Part shown: positions 13,401 to 27,565 of the stretch, piece by piece
Position numbering within the stretch: position 1 is the stretch's first letter
Layout: each line of letters begins with the position of its first letter
Source: Micromussa lordhowensis
Taxonomy: Eukaryota > Cnidaria > Anthozoa > Scleractinia > Lobophylliidae
Assembly: GCA_964020085.1 (NCBI GenBank)
Contig: OZ026602.1
Location: forward strand, 30,606,477 to 30,670,476
Reading direction: 5' to 3'
Length of the DNA stretch: 64,000 nucleotides
Translations under genes and position numbers: made by a program
The notes under the pieces: model-generated
Databases searched by the model: none
Told to the model about the DNA's origin: nothing
What the model saw: only the letters and a program-made list of their open reading frames with translations

Positions 13401-16400
13401 GCACAAAAATAAACCATATGCGCAGTAACAACAGACAGAAGATCAGGTTTCAAGACTTCGTTTATTTAAAGTTCAATAAATGAACGGGCAAATGTTAAAG
13501 AAATATCAACAAAAATAACTCAACTTGATGCGAATAACTTCTAAGAATACAAGAAATTACATTTTTTCTTTGCCGCGTGAGAAAGGTCGAGAAAATTGAA
13601 TAAGCAAAAACGAGTTAATTTTTTACTTCAGAGGACAAAACGAAACCGAATACAACAGAATTTCCATTCTTTTACTACAACGGATAACATTTAAGAAAAC
13701 AACGGAAAATAAAGGCGAAAAACACGCCTAAAACCAATTCAAAAACAAGAAATCGAGAAATGGTTTCGCCGCTCGACGAAACATTACCGTGCAGCGAGAG
13801 AAAGATGAAAGTTGTACATAAAAAAAAATGACAAAAACAAGGGAATAATTTTGAGATAAATCGTTTATCAACTGTCTAAATTTACTGCCAATTTAGTTCT
13901 ATCCTTAAAAGGTCTGTAGAAGCTGAACGATTGCAAAAAAATATATATTTGAGAGAAGCGAATACACTAAACAAACAAACCACGGGGTCGCCATAAATTA
14001 AATATTCAGAAATCCACCATGCAAATATTCTGTTCACTTTTAAAACCTAATATTCCCAAATAAAGGCAACCAAATGAAAGAAACTTGACAGGAAGTTATA
14101 TAACAACAAATTTTCATTCATGATTAGGCAAAAAAACGTATCTAAAAGCACAAAAATGTTCAAAATTTCACAGACGTGTTTTGCTTCATGACCGCGTGCT
14201 CGAATTAATTATTCACACAAAAGCGAAAGTGTGAGCCTTTCCCTGCAAGTTTTGAAGTTAATTTATCGGCCGTGGTTTTGCCTATCATGCTAAAAACTGA
14301 CTTCAACTTTGAACTTATACTGTACATTAGCATTTTTGTTTTCTAAAGTCCAGGGAGCTGCTTTAAATCCGCGATCGGTATTCAAAACTCACTTGAAAGC
14401 GCATCGATCGTCTTGTTTTCACCACGGTTGAAGGAAGGAAAAATCATTCACCAGAAAGGTTTGAGGGCTTCGTTCACGTTGATCTTCCATTCTGAGGCCA
14501 CCAAAACATCACTTTATGTTTTTCCTTTCCATTTTAAGTGCCAAAGAAGTAATTTGTCCGTTTAAGGAATGAAAACAACACTCTGAAAGTTTGTCGATTT
14601 GGCCCACAACGCGCCATGATTACCTGCACTTTTCGAGCGCGTGATTTTAAGACAAAAAACCGTCTTTCTAGGACCCCTAAAGTCTACCAAAAATATGCTC
14701 AGAAAGTCCATTCTCATTGGTTTATTTGTCCTTAACAACAATAGGAGGACCAAAATCTCTTCAGGGAGGGTAGGAAAGGCAATTGTCCTCACATGCTTTT
14801 TCACGGGCGGTTACGGGCGGCACGGGAAATTGGGGGTGGGTTTCCGCATGGGCGGTTACGGGCGGCACGGGAAATTGGGGGTGGGTTTCCGTATGGGCGG
14901 TTACGGGCGGCACGGGAGTCAATGGGTTAACCTCCTGTAAATGACCATTTGACAGATAATAGAGCGGAAATTGGATAATAAGGAGTTTGACTTAATATGG
15001 TTTAAGTTCATGTAAGCGACCACCTTCCGTAAGTGACCACCAATGTGTAGACTTGACATTTTGGGTGGTTGCTTAAGGGAAGTTCAACTGTATTTTGTTC
15101 CCCAATGATCAGGCACTTGCTTGATACCATTACTATGGTATCAATAGAAAAAGGGTGTTCGTAACCTTTGAAATGATACTAAACCTGCTGACAAGCTCCT
15201 TTTGCTGTCCCTCCCTCTAATTATCTTTGTAGTCCAGGGCTTTTATCAGATTTAATGATAATTATTTATTAGCATTTTTATATTCTTATTAGGCTCCCTG
15301 TGAAGCAGAAGCACAGTGTGCAGCGTTGGTTAAAGCAGGAAAAGTATGTCAACTTTAACTTTTTGTATTTAGTTCTATCTTCATGCCTTTTCCCTTTAAT
15401 AGGAAATATACATGTAATGTATTGTCCTGCTTCATCAGTCACAACAGGAAAAATTATTAATTAAATTTTAAAATCAGTCTGTGAAAAAAGCAGGTTTAAA
15501 ACATTATGGATGTTCAATAATAGACTTCATCATTAATAACATCGACAAAGTAACAGTAACTTTTATTGATATATAATATGTTTACAGCCCTCATCTAGTA
15601 GCTCACAGCTAGCAAAGCTATTCTGGGTGAGCTGCTATTACTTTAAGAGTATTAATGAGAATAAGAGAAAAAGGAAATTCGAGTAAATAAAGACACAAAG
15701 TATTCCACGCCATAAATTTTCATAATTGTAGGTTTATGCAACAGGGACCGAAGACATGGATGCTCTGACATTTGGCTCAAGTGTCCTGCTAAGACATCTC
15801 ACCTTTAGTGAAGCCAGGTTTGTATAACACAAATATTTCCTCTATTGTTTCTGCTATGTTGTTTTTACTGCTGCAGGCTTTGCAGTGGCTTATATTGAAA
15901 CTTTCCAATGCTATTTCCATGTATGTGACTACTAAACTGGCAGTTGCTGCAGGGCATCTCTTGTTAACCCTTTAATTACCAGGAGTGATCGCAATGTTAG
16001 TTCTCATTACAATACCAATGCAAAATCAGGGAGTTAGGTGTTAATAATAAAGAAAATCATCAGAAAAGTGATATCGTCTTGATGTATAACTTCATTCTCA
16101 GAACTGACGATCTGACATATTGATTTCACTTAACAGGAAAATGCCAATAAGGGAATTTTATTTGGACAGGATTCTTGCTGAACTGGAGCTTTCACATGAT
16201 GAGGTAAGTGTTGTGTCATGTGTGATGTGCAGAGAGCATATAAAATTCACCGTTCTCCTTAACTGTACATTAAATACTTGATACGGCAAACTGGTCTACA
16301 GCAAAAAAGAAAATTTTGTTGGGACATCAGTGGTTCAAATTTTGCAAAATGGTCTGCTAAGATGAATCACTCACGAATCACTTTCAGTGAGCAGAACTGT

Positions 16401-19400
16401 ACTTTGCACAAAAGAAAACAGCGTGTTAAGTGCAAATTTTCTTTCCTCAAAGTTTGGCTAACAATTTTGGTTAAATAGAAGCACCCTGAAAAATGAAAAT
16501 ATGTTCTTACAGGTGTGCGTGTTTACTGTGAACTGATTGCGAGAATGTATCAATTTATCAGCAGAATCTTAGTGTAGCCATTGCAAAAAGAACATCATTG
16601 AACTAATTTGCTTGGTCAGCATTGGGGATATTGGCCTTTTTCTTCTTTTGCAAGTTTATTCACTGCCGGTTCAGTCGATAAACATGCAAAGCAAAACACC
16701 TCAATCAATATTTCCCTAGTACAGACCTCATACTTGTACCATATAAACACTTTCAGCTGTGGCCCTGTCAAAGATGTAGGTTGATATCGTAATTCAGCCT
16801 CCTATGATTCTCATGGAACACAATATTTCACTAATAAGTAACAAGCTGGGATACATGTATGGACTGACTCTTACCATTGGGTAATTAGCTCATGTTAATT
16901 CTTGGTAGACTATGTCCCTGGTTAATACCGGTACATCATATGATACTTAGATAATACTCAGTCAACGTGTCGGATGTCCATCAGCCAAGATGAACATCAG
17001 CTGACTTGATTACTAATATGTTGCCAGGTAGTCAATAGTACATGTATTACCTATAGCACACATGAACCTGACACCTTTTGACCTACATGTAACTAGGCCC
17101 TGGAACTGGGCATCACATCTAAAATGTATGGAAAACCATCAGAAACCTGTAGCTGATTTTTATTAACAGTTAATATGGAAGTTTGGAGAGCACTTAAGAA
17201 GCAAGCTCTTCACTTGGCTGCACCTAGAGCAACTCTTACACTTCTTTTGTGCCACACTTCTTTTGTGCCCTGCAAACTTCCAATATGCACCATAACTCAA
17301 TGATGAATGCTTAAGCATGAATATATCATTTTACTTTTGTATGATTGCCCTCACCTGGATGTACATGTGGATGTCATTATGTCATTTCCTGTTTTTTCCC
17401 TTTGCAGTTTATTGATCTCTGTATTCTGTTAGGCTGTGACTATTGTGACTCTATCAAAGGTACAGTAATCTTGTCTTCATCAAGGAAATGAATACTGCAT
17501 CGCATGTTCAAAAACTTTGACAATCACCCAATGACTATTTGCTGAAGGCAAAGGGAATCTCTGAAAATATTCCCTGAGATGAAGTTGAGGGGAATAAACC
17601 TGTGAGATTCACTGAGCCTGAGACGAGTAACCATCTTGATATAATTTTCAGCTAGGAATATTGGGGAGCATTAATGTTTGACCTATTGACCCAGAAACGC
17701 AACACATGTGCGACATAACACATGTGTGATGCTTGCCTAGATGAATGTATACAGTATTGTACCTAGTTTTATTAATGTTGGAAATCAATACTGCATGTAC
17801 CAATCTAAGGCATGTGCTGCGAAGGCACAAAAAAGGCTGACTGTTTAAATTGTAAAATGATTTGATTTAGTGCTCAGGTGCTAGAGCACTGTACCAGTAT
17901 TACATTAATTCTGTTCAAACCTAAAGTTTTTTCAAGCTACATTTGACAACAGCTTAAAGATGATCTCCAGTTCAAACTGCACATGCCCAGTCTCGGCACC
18001 CCAGTGTTTGTAAGCCTCACTTGATGGAATGCGAATCAGTGTTATTTGTTATGAACCCCTTACCTTATCTTTGAGGCAATTTGAATTATTTTCCCAACAG
18101 TCTCTTTGATTTTCACAGTTCACAGTTGTTTCATCTAGTCATTTCGGAAAGAAAAAACATAAAGCTTTGCATCCATAATAGCGGTTGACATGACATTTTG
18201 AATTTACTTCATGTAAGTAGTTGCAAAATATTACATTTTGTGACATCTTACCTGAATCGAAACAAAAAAAACGTAAACAAACTCTTGAGTGTGCACAGTA
18301 CAGACTGTAAATCATCTTTAAGTTTACATATGCGACAAAGTCACTTTAGTTCATTTTCAGTTCTAATTTTCAAACTATTTTTTCATTATTGTTGTGCTAT
18401 TCTTCTTCTTACTATTTGGGTTATTTTCCTACATTAGTTAGGTTTCCTTGCACACCTTATTTTGGTATGTGTTGGTGGTTCATTCCCACACACTTCTCTT
18501 AGCTAAATCCTGTTGTGTAGGAGAAGTTACCTCCTAGTTCCCTTAGGTAAATCTTGTATTCCTGGGCAACAAATACACTCCCTAGCCTTATTGGTTTTGG
18601 AGTTATTTCTACAGTCTCCTCAAATCTGTGATAAATTGGCAACCATTTGTTCAGCAAATTCAGTTGATTCAGTTGGTTTATTCTGAGTCATCTTCAAGTT
18701 CTCAAGTCAAGCACTGGTTTAGTTCATATGCTAATATTCTCAATAACCCTTGTGTTACTCGTTCCCTTTTTTTGTGTGTTCCTCGTTCCCGTTGTTATTG
18801 TCTCTGCTATTTTTGTCAATAAACTCGTAAATCGTACACTCGTATCTGTCGTAACTACGTCAACTGTTTTGGCCATCTTACACATATCGGTATATATAAC
18901 TGTGATGATCAGCCATTTCTTTAGATCTTTCCCCCACATTGAAACATATTAGGTTTCACTGATCTTCATTTGTAGACAAAATTATGCTCTTAATAAGAAC
19001 TTACATGTAAAAGTACTCCATAAGAAGAACATTTGACTTTATCTGCCAGGTGTTTAATGAGATATTGTTCATTCTGCAGGTATTGGACCAAAAAGAGCAA
19101 TAGATCTCATTAAACAGTACAAGACTATTGAGGAAATTGTCAAACATATCGACACAAAGGTAATTCACTACACAGGTCTTGACAGAGTAGATGTATTGCT
19201 CATACAAGCTAGTCTTGTATATTTTGCTACACTGTAGCTATCTGGCTATTTCAAAACATAAATTATAAATATGAAGGCTCTATCTACCTCCCTCTAAAAT
19301 ATGTGGTTGTGATTGAAATAATACAATATAGAAAGAACGGGTAAAAAGTATGAAATTTTACATTATGCCAGATCAAATGTTTGATTCGTTTACATGGATC

Positions 19401-22400
19401 CTACATGTACACTGTCACCCGATTCCCAAGCGGTTTTTAATTCAGCAATCTGTAGAAAAAAAAGAGCAAGAACTATTTTTCTTAAGCGTTGTGATTCAGA
19501 CTTTAAGGTTTCTGTGATTCATACTTTAAGGTTTTCTTCCCCATTCGTGATTGTTCCAAGGTTGAATGGCTTTAAAATCTTACGTTTTGGTCATTTTCAC
19601 TGGCCTTTTAAGGAATTCAAAATAATTCTCAATATGTCTTTAGCTTTATTTCCTTGGAAAAATCAGGAACGGAAAAGCAATTAAGGTGAAAGTGAGAGGT
19701 AAAAGCTTCCGAGTAGCCTGTGTAGCAAGTATCCCTGCATAATTCGTGGTTCACAAAAATTGAAATTAAAGATTTGTGTAGGACTGCTTCCTATGCAGGC
19801 TAGCTTTAAAGATATTGAGATGCATTATAAGTAGTCTTGAAATTTTATTTTTCAGAAATATACTTTGCCTGAAGAATGGCCATATAAGGTAATTGTTTCA
19901 CTGTTACCATTAACTTATGCTTTTCAGAAAACTCTACATTGTTTGTTTTGGTGGGAGGAGGGTGGGATTGGAGGGAATCCAGAAGGAAATTTGTTGTGGA
20001 GCTGTAGAAGGTTTTAGTAATGATCTATTGATAAGATAAGTAAGTATCTGTGTACTTTATGGTGGCAGCTGAAGCAGGTTTGGAGTATTCTGTAAACTGC
20101 AAGCATGTTCACAGTGGCGGATATAGGGGAGGGGGCTCCCCCCTTATTTTGGGTAAAAAAAGAAGAAATGACTGAAGGGAAAATGGCCGCCATGACAAGT
20201 AAATCAAGACCGCCCCCCCCCCCCCCTCCCCCAGCTCAAGGTCTGGAACCGCCACTGGTTCATAATGTACAGATAGAAACTACATATCATTGGTAGTTGA
20301 TTGTTAACTGAGTGTTGGTGAATGAGTTAATTACCACTGAGAATTACTTATAATTGAGTTAAATACATATGAAAACGAGTTTGATTCAAATGGATGGAAC
20401 CAGTGTGTCAAATTCTTATGTTAGAATGTTTGCAAAGAAATCCCTTTGAAATACTGTTACAAATATTTGCTTTACACATAGGAAGCCAGAGAATTGTTTA
20501 AAAACCCGGAAGTTAAAAAGGACGAAGACGTGGAGGTGAACTACTTGAGATTTCTTGGATCATGATATGCTTGCTGTAGGTAATGTTGGCCGACACTGTG
20601 GACAGATATATTGACCAACACTTTGTCAATGTGTTGGCTGAGTATTGGTCGAAAGTAATTTGAGTGTCGGTTGAGTACTGATTGAATGTTGATTGAGTAT
20701 CAGTCAAGTATCGGTTGATATGTTGGCTGTTACTCAACTGACACATATCGACCGACTATCAATCGACACTCGCCTGATACCCAACTGACACTCGACTGAT
20801 ACTCAACCAATACTCGGCCGACTGTCAGCTGATATATTGGCCATGTATCAGTTTACACTCAGCTAATAGAAGGCTGATACTTGGCCAACATATTTAGCAA
20901 GTGTCGGTCAATATATCAGTCGACAGTGTCAACCGATACTACCTACAGTAAACATGATCCGATTTCTCTTTATTGTGACAACATGATATGGCAGACAAAG
21001 AAAAACTTAATGTTGATTTGAACAAGTTGCTGTGTTATTTAATTTACAAATGAGATTCAGTCTCCACTTTGGAGCTGTATTCATTGGGTGATTCCAGAAA
21101 ATATCTGTACCTATACCACAAACAGCTTTTTGGAAATTCTGAGGGGAAGGTGGTTCTTTGAAATGGAATTCCACAAAGGCATGGGGATAATTATCCTTGG
21201 AATAACAAAGGTATGGGGGTTTTCAGATCTTGGATTTCCAGAGGAGACAGACAAGATTTAAAATATGAACAAACTTTGACAACAGCAGAAAACAGAATAC
21301 AAGACAAACATTGATCAATCAGTCATGTGTTCACATTCATTTACAGAAAAAAAACTGTTAAAACGTCAGGGTTGTACAGCAAACTCCAGAGACCTTAAAA
21401 GAATGGGGAGGTGTTTAGGCCTGGATTTTCCTTGATCATTTGCATCTGAAGACAATGAAGTTTTGAATAAAAAATTTAGTCATGAGTCTATGTAATCATT
21501 TGGGTTACAATTTTGAGCCCTGTGGACAGTTTGACAGTTTGACTGAAAATTATTTGCTATTTGCAAAAACGTGGAATCTCTTTTTGTTAGAATGATAGGG
21601 AGTTAAACAAGGAATTCCAGAGGGTTAAAGTATAAACTGGAAAACTGGAAGGGGGGTTAATGACATGGGGCTCAGAGCATTGTGGAATTTCCAAAGGCAA
21701 AGGGGGGCGGGGGGGGGGGGGGGGAGGAGGGTGGGTTAAAATAGGAAAGCTGTCTTGGGTCTGGGTATGGATATTTTCTGGAATTGCCCATTCTCCTTAA
21801 TATACATCTCTTCAGTGCTAACAATATTTTGTGGTTACTTGTAATTCTAAACCAAAAGAACATAACAACATAAACATAGCTTCATTTGCAGTCTCAAACT
21901 TGAACTTTTTGTTTCCAATTCCTTGTCTTAGCTCAAGTGGGAGGCTCCAAATGAAGAGGAGCTTATTAAATTTCTAGTCAAAGAAAAGGGATTCAGGTGA
22001 GTTGAAATGTCTGAACATTGTATAAACAGCACCTTTTAGAAAGAAACTATCCATAGACATTGTCCAAAGACATGATCTCTTTCATGACATGTAGTGTTTC
22101 CTCAGAGTGACACTTGGACAAAACTGTGAGCCTTGATCAACACGTAATATCCAGGGGAGAAATAGCCATGCTTATTTTTTAATGTAAGCGGAGACTTTTT
22201 ATTGTCCTCAAAATAATTTTGTGAGATGTATTTCTTGGTCAACCTATAAGTGTTAAAGTTCAGTTCAGTTAATAAGTTTCATTATGGTATTTATTGAACC
22301 TGCAATGACACACAAATGCTACTCAATCAACGGTAGCATTTTTTGCTGCTGCCAATCATCTTAGCGTGCCTCTCAGGAAACAGAATTTCACTTCAGCAGA

Positions 22401-24310
22401 TTCAAAAGTTAACTTTGTATATAGCTTGTGGTTAGTACACTTCTAGTCATTTTGTTTGTTTCTTGTTTTTAAGGCTTGTGGTTTGTCTTTGATATAATAA
22501 TTTGCAAAGTAAACAAATGCACTTCTTTGTTAAGTTTTAACTTCAGAGCTCATGTGTTGTTATTGAAAGCCACAGTATCTTACTTGTAACTATTGTAAGG
22601 GTTTTTGCAAAAGTAATTTTGAAATGCATGTTAATCTTCAGTGAAGACAGAATATGCTCAGGAATAAAAAAGCTAACCAAAGCTCGCCAGGGGTCCACTC
22701 AAGGAAGGCTTGATTCCTTTTTCAAAGTTCTTCCTTCTCCAAGTCCTTCAAGTAAAAGAAAGGTGAGCAAGTTAATTTTGTACAAAGTAAAAGGTAAATG
22801 CTTAAATGCAAATGATACATTGTCGGGACATTCTAAGTAGTGTAATGGAACACTTACGTAGCTTGGTAGTGTACCATAAAATAAGTGAATTGTGTGTTAT
22901 ACGGTCATTGTACCCAATTTAATTAAAAGAAGAAATACATGTGAGTGTATATGACATGAAAAATAATTGCTGAGAGAAAATGAGAGATTTCAGCAGGAAA
23001 CACCACTACAAGAGAATTGGCAATTCAGCTCAAATAACCATACCATTGATGATGTATTGTTCTTATGTTGCAGAGCAGTGAACAGTAAACAAAATGACAC
23101 CCATAGTGTTGTTGCCATGGAAACTCTCTTGGCTCCAGTCTCTTTCTGCCAAAAACCAAATATCCTCATTTTCAACCCTTTTAAGTGGGAAAGAGGGTTC
23201 TGCTGCTCACCATTAGATTGGCTGGAGTAGATGGTCCTTGGTTAAGATAAAAACTGGGAATTTCAGTTTTAATTTAGACAAGACCAGTGTCAAAAATGTT
23301 GTCATGGCAACATTACAATAGTAGTAGTAGTAATTTTGTTTCTTTTGTGATGTACATTTCTAGTGTCAAGTTTGAAGAACACTACTTCAACATTTCCAGA
23401 GATATTCTTTATTCAGTATTTTACTATTTTAGTTGCAAACCTCATGATGTCATCACTTTCCTAATTCACATAATACAAAAATGTCAATATCTCTAAAATG
23501 AAAAAGATATTCCAAAAAGAAAAATACCAATCTTTATTTTGAAAAGCCTTTCAAATAAGCAGCAATTATTTTTCATTTCATAGGCACTTTAAATGATCCT
23601 TGGTTAAGACAAAAATTGAAAATTTTAGTTTTAAATAAGACAGGATCAGCGGCAAAAATGTTGTCATGGCAACAGCACAACAGGCCTCATTTTGTTTCTT
23701 TTGATAAATATTTCTGGTGCCAATCTCATAATCTAATTGCTTAATAGAAATACACACAGCCTTTCTCATTCTCTCAAACCTCCACTCGTGTTTCTATGAA
23801 ACAATTAGATTATGAGCTTGAGACTTCTATCACATATAGAAATCAAGAGCAAAAAATCTAATTGTTTTAGTATCAATTTACTAGTCATTCAAATCTTTAT
23901 CTAAATCCTCTTCACAGACACTTCGAAAACGTAAAGAAGCAGCCATCATTTTGTTAACAAAGGCACACTGCTATGCTACTCACTATCTATCACAGAACAG
24001 ATAGTGAGTAGCGCAACCAATCAGAGAACGGCATTTGTAACAGAAGGCTTGTAGATTTATACTAAAACTCGATAGAAACACAGTACATGTTTTCTATTTC
24101 TTAAATGCCTAGGAATAGAACTGAGATGTTCCAGGTTTGACTGATGTAATTAAGATTAGTGGGTAGACTGAAATTAATTTTCCTCTTAGGGAAATAGCTT
24201 GTTGTATTGTAAATTTCTTGGTTTCATTTTTCTAGAGAGAGGATACAAAAGGATCAAAATCCAAGAAAGCTAAGCCTGCTGTAGGAGGGAAGTTCAAGAA
24301 ACCCAAATAA
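7435..24310 (+). CDS. FEN1: Flap endonuclease 1, complete, 17 exons
   Basis: FEN1 cleaves 5' flaps in Okazaki-fragment maturation and long-patch base-excision repair. Exons: 7435-7516, 8800-8902, 9541-9600, 10124-10166, 10926-10989, 11690-11727, 12404-12475, 15293-15343, 15732-15817, 16137-16203, 17408-17459, 19080-19159, 19856-19888, 20482-20535, 21932-21996, 22642-22762 and 24236-24310. They total 1146 nt, 381 residues plus stop, against 380 in human. Metal-binding acidic residues are present: [34 protein letters not shown] and the GCDYCD Asp. The helix-two-turn-helix GIGPKRAI follows. A PCNA-binding PIP box (QGRLDSFF) and a basic tail (KGSKSKKAK...KFKKPK) end the protein. All borders are GT/AG and phases agree. 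An AATAAA overlaps the stop codon. Large introns carry MITEs and minisatellites. Confidence 0.97.
9890..9985. repeat. Degenerate minisatellite, (TTGGTTGATAGTCAG)-like
   Basis: Short diverged units of the type GGTTGATAGTCAGT repeat about six times in a FEN1 intron. Units resemble those in the larger array at 20590-20950. Confidence 0.6.
13320..14926. mobile_element. Non-autonomous piggyBac-like element, 1607 bp
   Basis: The ends are 14-bp perfect inverted repeats, CCCATTGACTCCCG at 13320 and its reverse complement ending at 14926. They are immediately flanked by TTAA on both sides (13316-13319 and 14927-14930), the piggyBac signature. A subterminal inverted match (ACCCACCCCCAATTTCCCG) reinforces the pairing. 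No transposase frame is present inside. The element sits in FEN1 intron 7, inside an older repeat with CGTAAGTG / CACTTACG motifs. Confidence 0.85.
14805..14915. repeat. 45-bp tandem repeat, about 2.5 units
   Basis: Units starting at 14805, 14850 and 14895 begin with GGGCGGTTACGGGCGGCACG and are nearly identical. They form the subterminal region of the piggyBac-like element. Confidence 0.85.
20112..20257. mobile_element. 146-bp MITE with CAGTGGCGG inverted ends
   Basis: CAGTGGCGG at the left end and CCGCCACTG at the right end are inverted, and GTTCA is duplicated directly outside (20107-20111 and 20258-20262). The interior is G-rich then C-rich with no coding potential. It lies in a FEN1 intron. 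The superfamily is not determined. Confidence 0.75.
20590..20950. repeat. Degenerate inverted minisatellite array
   Basis: Roughly 12- to 20-bp units of the form TCGGTTGAGTATTGG repeat in one orientation from 20590 to about 20730. They then appear in the reverse orientation (CCGACACTCAACTGATAC-like) to about 20945, so the whole can fold back. It lies between FEN1 exons 14 and 15. Confidence 0.65.
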
Positions 24311-27300
24311 AGAGCAGCTTCAAATTATTCCAAATTGTCTGTACTTCTGTTTCGCATTACTGAGAACGAATTCTTCACTGGATTAACAAGAAATGTTAAA
24401 ATGCAAATGAGAGGCACCCCCTGGTTCTCACAAAGACACAATATGGCTTGCACTATATAAAGAAAAGACATGTTCATATGTTATCAGGTTTATGGTGAGA
24501 ATAGCTTCACACTGTTCCTTGCAGTTTACTCAAGTTTGAGTTGACAAATTAAAATGCTTTGTCCTCAGAGATAATATTGGTGTCCACAAATGGGTGTCAC
24601 TTGCTTGGTGCAAGGGGTGTGTTTAAAACACAGAATGGTTAAATGATTAAATGGCACTGTGAATAAGAGTCAATGTGGGACTGGGATATGGTATCTGTAA
24701 CAGTTAACCCTTACAACTAGTAGTAATCAAAGATTAGGAGAACGTTCTCCGCCTGTGATAATAGTTGTCTGTTGCTGAAATCATTATCTTTATGTGAATG
24801 ACTGAAGTTTTACAAACATGTAACATACTGACAAAGTCCACTATGTTCTGTGGTTTTGATTTCCTTGCTATTGATTTTCCTTGTTAATGCGATTTTGATA
24901 TGACCTTTGATGACACGTTGCGTGACGGCTCCAGTTTCGGTAAACTCACAATTTCATGCCATCAACACGTCTCATTCTCACTTTTACTGGTAATGTTTAG
25001 GCATAAAGGCTAATTTTCAAAAAGGATAGTAGTGTTACTTCTAGTATTCTGAGCTGGAAGCATTTGCTCTCGCATTTCCGTTTATCCTTGTTTTTGTCGT
25101 AAACAAACTCCCGGACAAACTCCATGCGACTGGCAATAATTATTAGATCCCATGGTTAACATCACAGAGCCAAGGCGATGCAAAGTCGTGTTCGAGAACA
25201 GAATAAAATACGGTCGTCCGTCCCAGCTATGTAACAAAAGCACGTTATCTCGCATGCTGACCAAACAGGCCTCGCACGGTCCAGAATCAAAACTTCTAGA
25301 AATGAGCGATCGCGAACAAATTGTCTCGTATACACATGCTTTGCGATGATGTAATTTGTTTTCACCCGACCAAAAAGTCTCACGCCGTCTGCATTGGGAC
25401 TGCATTCTCTTTTTTGTCGAATGCAATCAGAGTGAAAAACCTGTTCAAAGAAAACCTCAAAACGTTGAAAACCACGAAAGAAGCCACAAAAAAAGAACAA
25501 GCATGACGTAGCAGATGGACACGAAAACAAGGCTCAAAACCCCTGAAAAACCTTACAGGGGCGGCCAATTTGCAGTCCAAAAATTTTCGCTTTCTGGCAC
25601 CTGCGAAACAAAATTAGGAGGCAATTATTAGAGCTAACTACTGTCATGTTTGATATTAAGGCTAACCTGGATGCAATTAAGACCAATTTGAGTGCCATTT
25701 AGGCTAACCATAATGCCATTTCATCATTTCACCACTTCATATTTTAGAAACTTAATTCCTACATTATTTCACAGCTGCTTTTCATTCCTAGGCAGCCATT
25801 AATTTTTCCTCACACATTCTGACATCTATTAATATGAAGTATGAAAACATAAGCAGTTCACAGGTTTTGTGAGTTGGTGAGGCTCAGCAAGGAATATGGG
25901 TATTTTTCAGCTTATGTTGTTTCAAACTGCAAAATGAAATCTTAGCTTTGCAATGGTGTCTGTAGTGAAAAACTTTTTTGTGACAATTTTTTGACAATTT
26001 TGGTGACAAAAATTCTGTTCAAGTGATATTATAGAAAAAAAGAAAAGGTGAAATGAAACCAAAAATGATTTGACTTAAACTTGACTTGGGCTGGAACTTG
26101 ATTCAAGCTACGATTAAACACCATGCACAGATTTGTCATTTGTTTCTTCTTGGAAGTGAGTAGTTTCGTGTTGAAAGTGAGTTTCTTTCTTGTCTCATGT
26201 ATTTTTTTTTTGTATGAGCTCAGAAAATGTCCAACCACCTCTATCCCATTGAAAGATCACAGGAAATGTGGAGGGGGTAGGGTGTCTCAAACCCAAAACT
26301 TTCCCAAGGAAATTGAACTGTAATTTTTGGAAGTTTTTTTGTGGGTTGTCCCTCAAGAAGTCAAGTTAACTAAAGAACAAGGTCAAAAAATCAACTAAAA
26401 CACCAAGTCAGTTTGTTTTGCATATTTACAGCAAAATTGACCCAGTGATTACAGGTCTCCTACCAATTCTTATAATATTGTTCTCAATGGTAAACTTATA
26501 GCTTGTGTTACTAGCACTGATTACCTACCAACTGCTCAAAATGAGTTTGGGCTGCCTGAGCTCTGGTAAGTGACTGCAGAGCTAGAATAATGAATAGCAA
26601 ACTACAAGTAGCAGCAAATATTCATTGGATGATGGTAAGCCAGAATAGCATGGGTCAGTGGTTAACTGTAAGTTATTTTTGAAGGGTTCAACAACCTGAG
26701 CACTCAACAGTGGTTTGCTCCAAGTAAATATAATTATTGTTGTCCAGAGCAAACTGTTGCTGTATAAGAACCAAGTGGTTTAAGAATTTGTCATTTTAAC
26801 ACCCAAAAATATAAGAACCTGTGTAGCCAAGCAAGATCAAACAGGTTCTTATATGTGAGTTACAGTAAAATTATGATAAATATTTTTATTAACTCCATTT
26901 TGAAATCACTGGTTATCCTTGCAATCTGATTGGCTCTCAAGGGTGCGATTTATTCACGAATCGCACTATTTTTTGCTCCAAATCGCATCATTTTCTAAGC
27001 CAATGAGAATGGGACAGTAAAACAAAACAACCAATCAGATTTCAAGGTTAGTTTAAAGTAACCAATAAAATTTCAGGAAAATGAAAGACAAAAAGCCATT
27101 GTGGTGAGAATTTTGCAACTACATGTATTATTGCCAAAACTTTGTAGTTGTTGTCTTTTTTTTTTCAAAACAATTGATGAATTTAATTAATTACAGTTTC
27201 TGAATGATGATAATTACCTCCTTTAGGCTGAAGGCCTACTTTACAAGAAGTTTCCAACATTCAGTGTCCATTTTTAGGAATGTTTTGGCGATTTTTTTTC

Positions 27301-27560
27301 AACATCTGCTCAAGATCCGTATGATACCGAGTCCAGCAAAACATCACCAAACGAAAACCACACAACAACAAATTTGTAGCCAACTCGAGAAGGTACATGT
27401 TTCCAGGTTCCCGGTAGTTTTAAACGAAGCAATACAAGAGCTCAACTCTGTCGTTGTGAATAAACATACGCAGTCTTCCGACCCGCTTCACAAAACAGTG
27501 AATGAACGAACGTCCTCCGAAGCTGGTGCCAGTCCCGCCATCTTGAAAATAACATATTGA
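24311..27560. other. Intergenic DNA downstream of FEN1, no gene recognised
   Basis: No recognisable coding domain. It contains short inverted repeats, for example ACTCACTATCT / AGATAGTGAGT near 23980-24011 (just upstream, in the last FEN1 intron) and a possible MITE at about 26923-27042 (AATCTGATTGG / CCAATCAGATT, with an internal GTGCGATT / AATCGCAC pair). Open frames at 25082-25530 overlap on both strands and have no feature I recognise. Confidence 0.4.
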
Positions 27561-27565
27561 AACAA

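Noticed and set aside
14641..14940. Glycine-rich open frame with 15-residue repeats
   Set aside because: It is the 45-bp tandem repeat of a piggyBac-like element read in frame; no start context or homologue suggests a gene.
25082..25530. Overlapping open frames on both strands
   Set aside because: They overlap out of frame, contain no motif and are not supported by splice signals.
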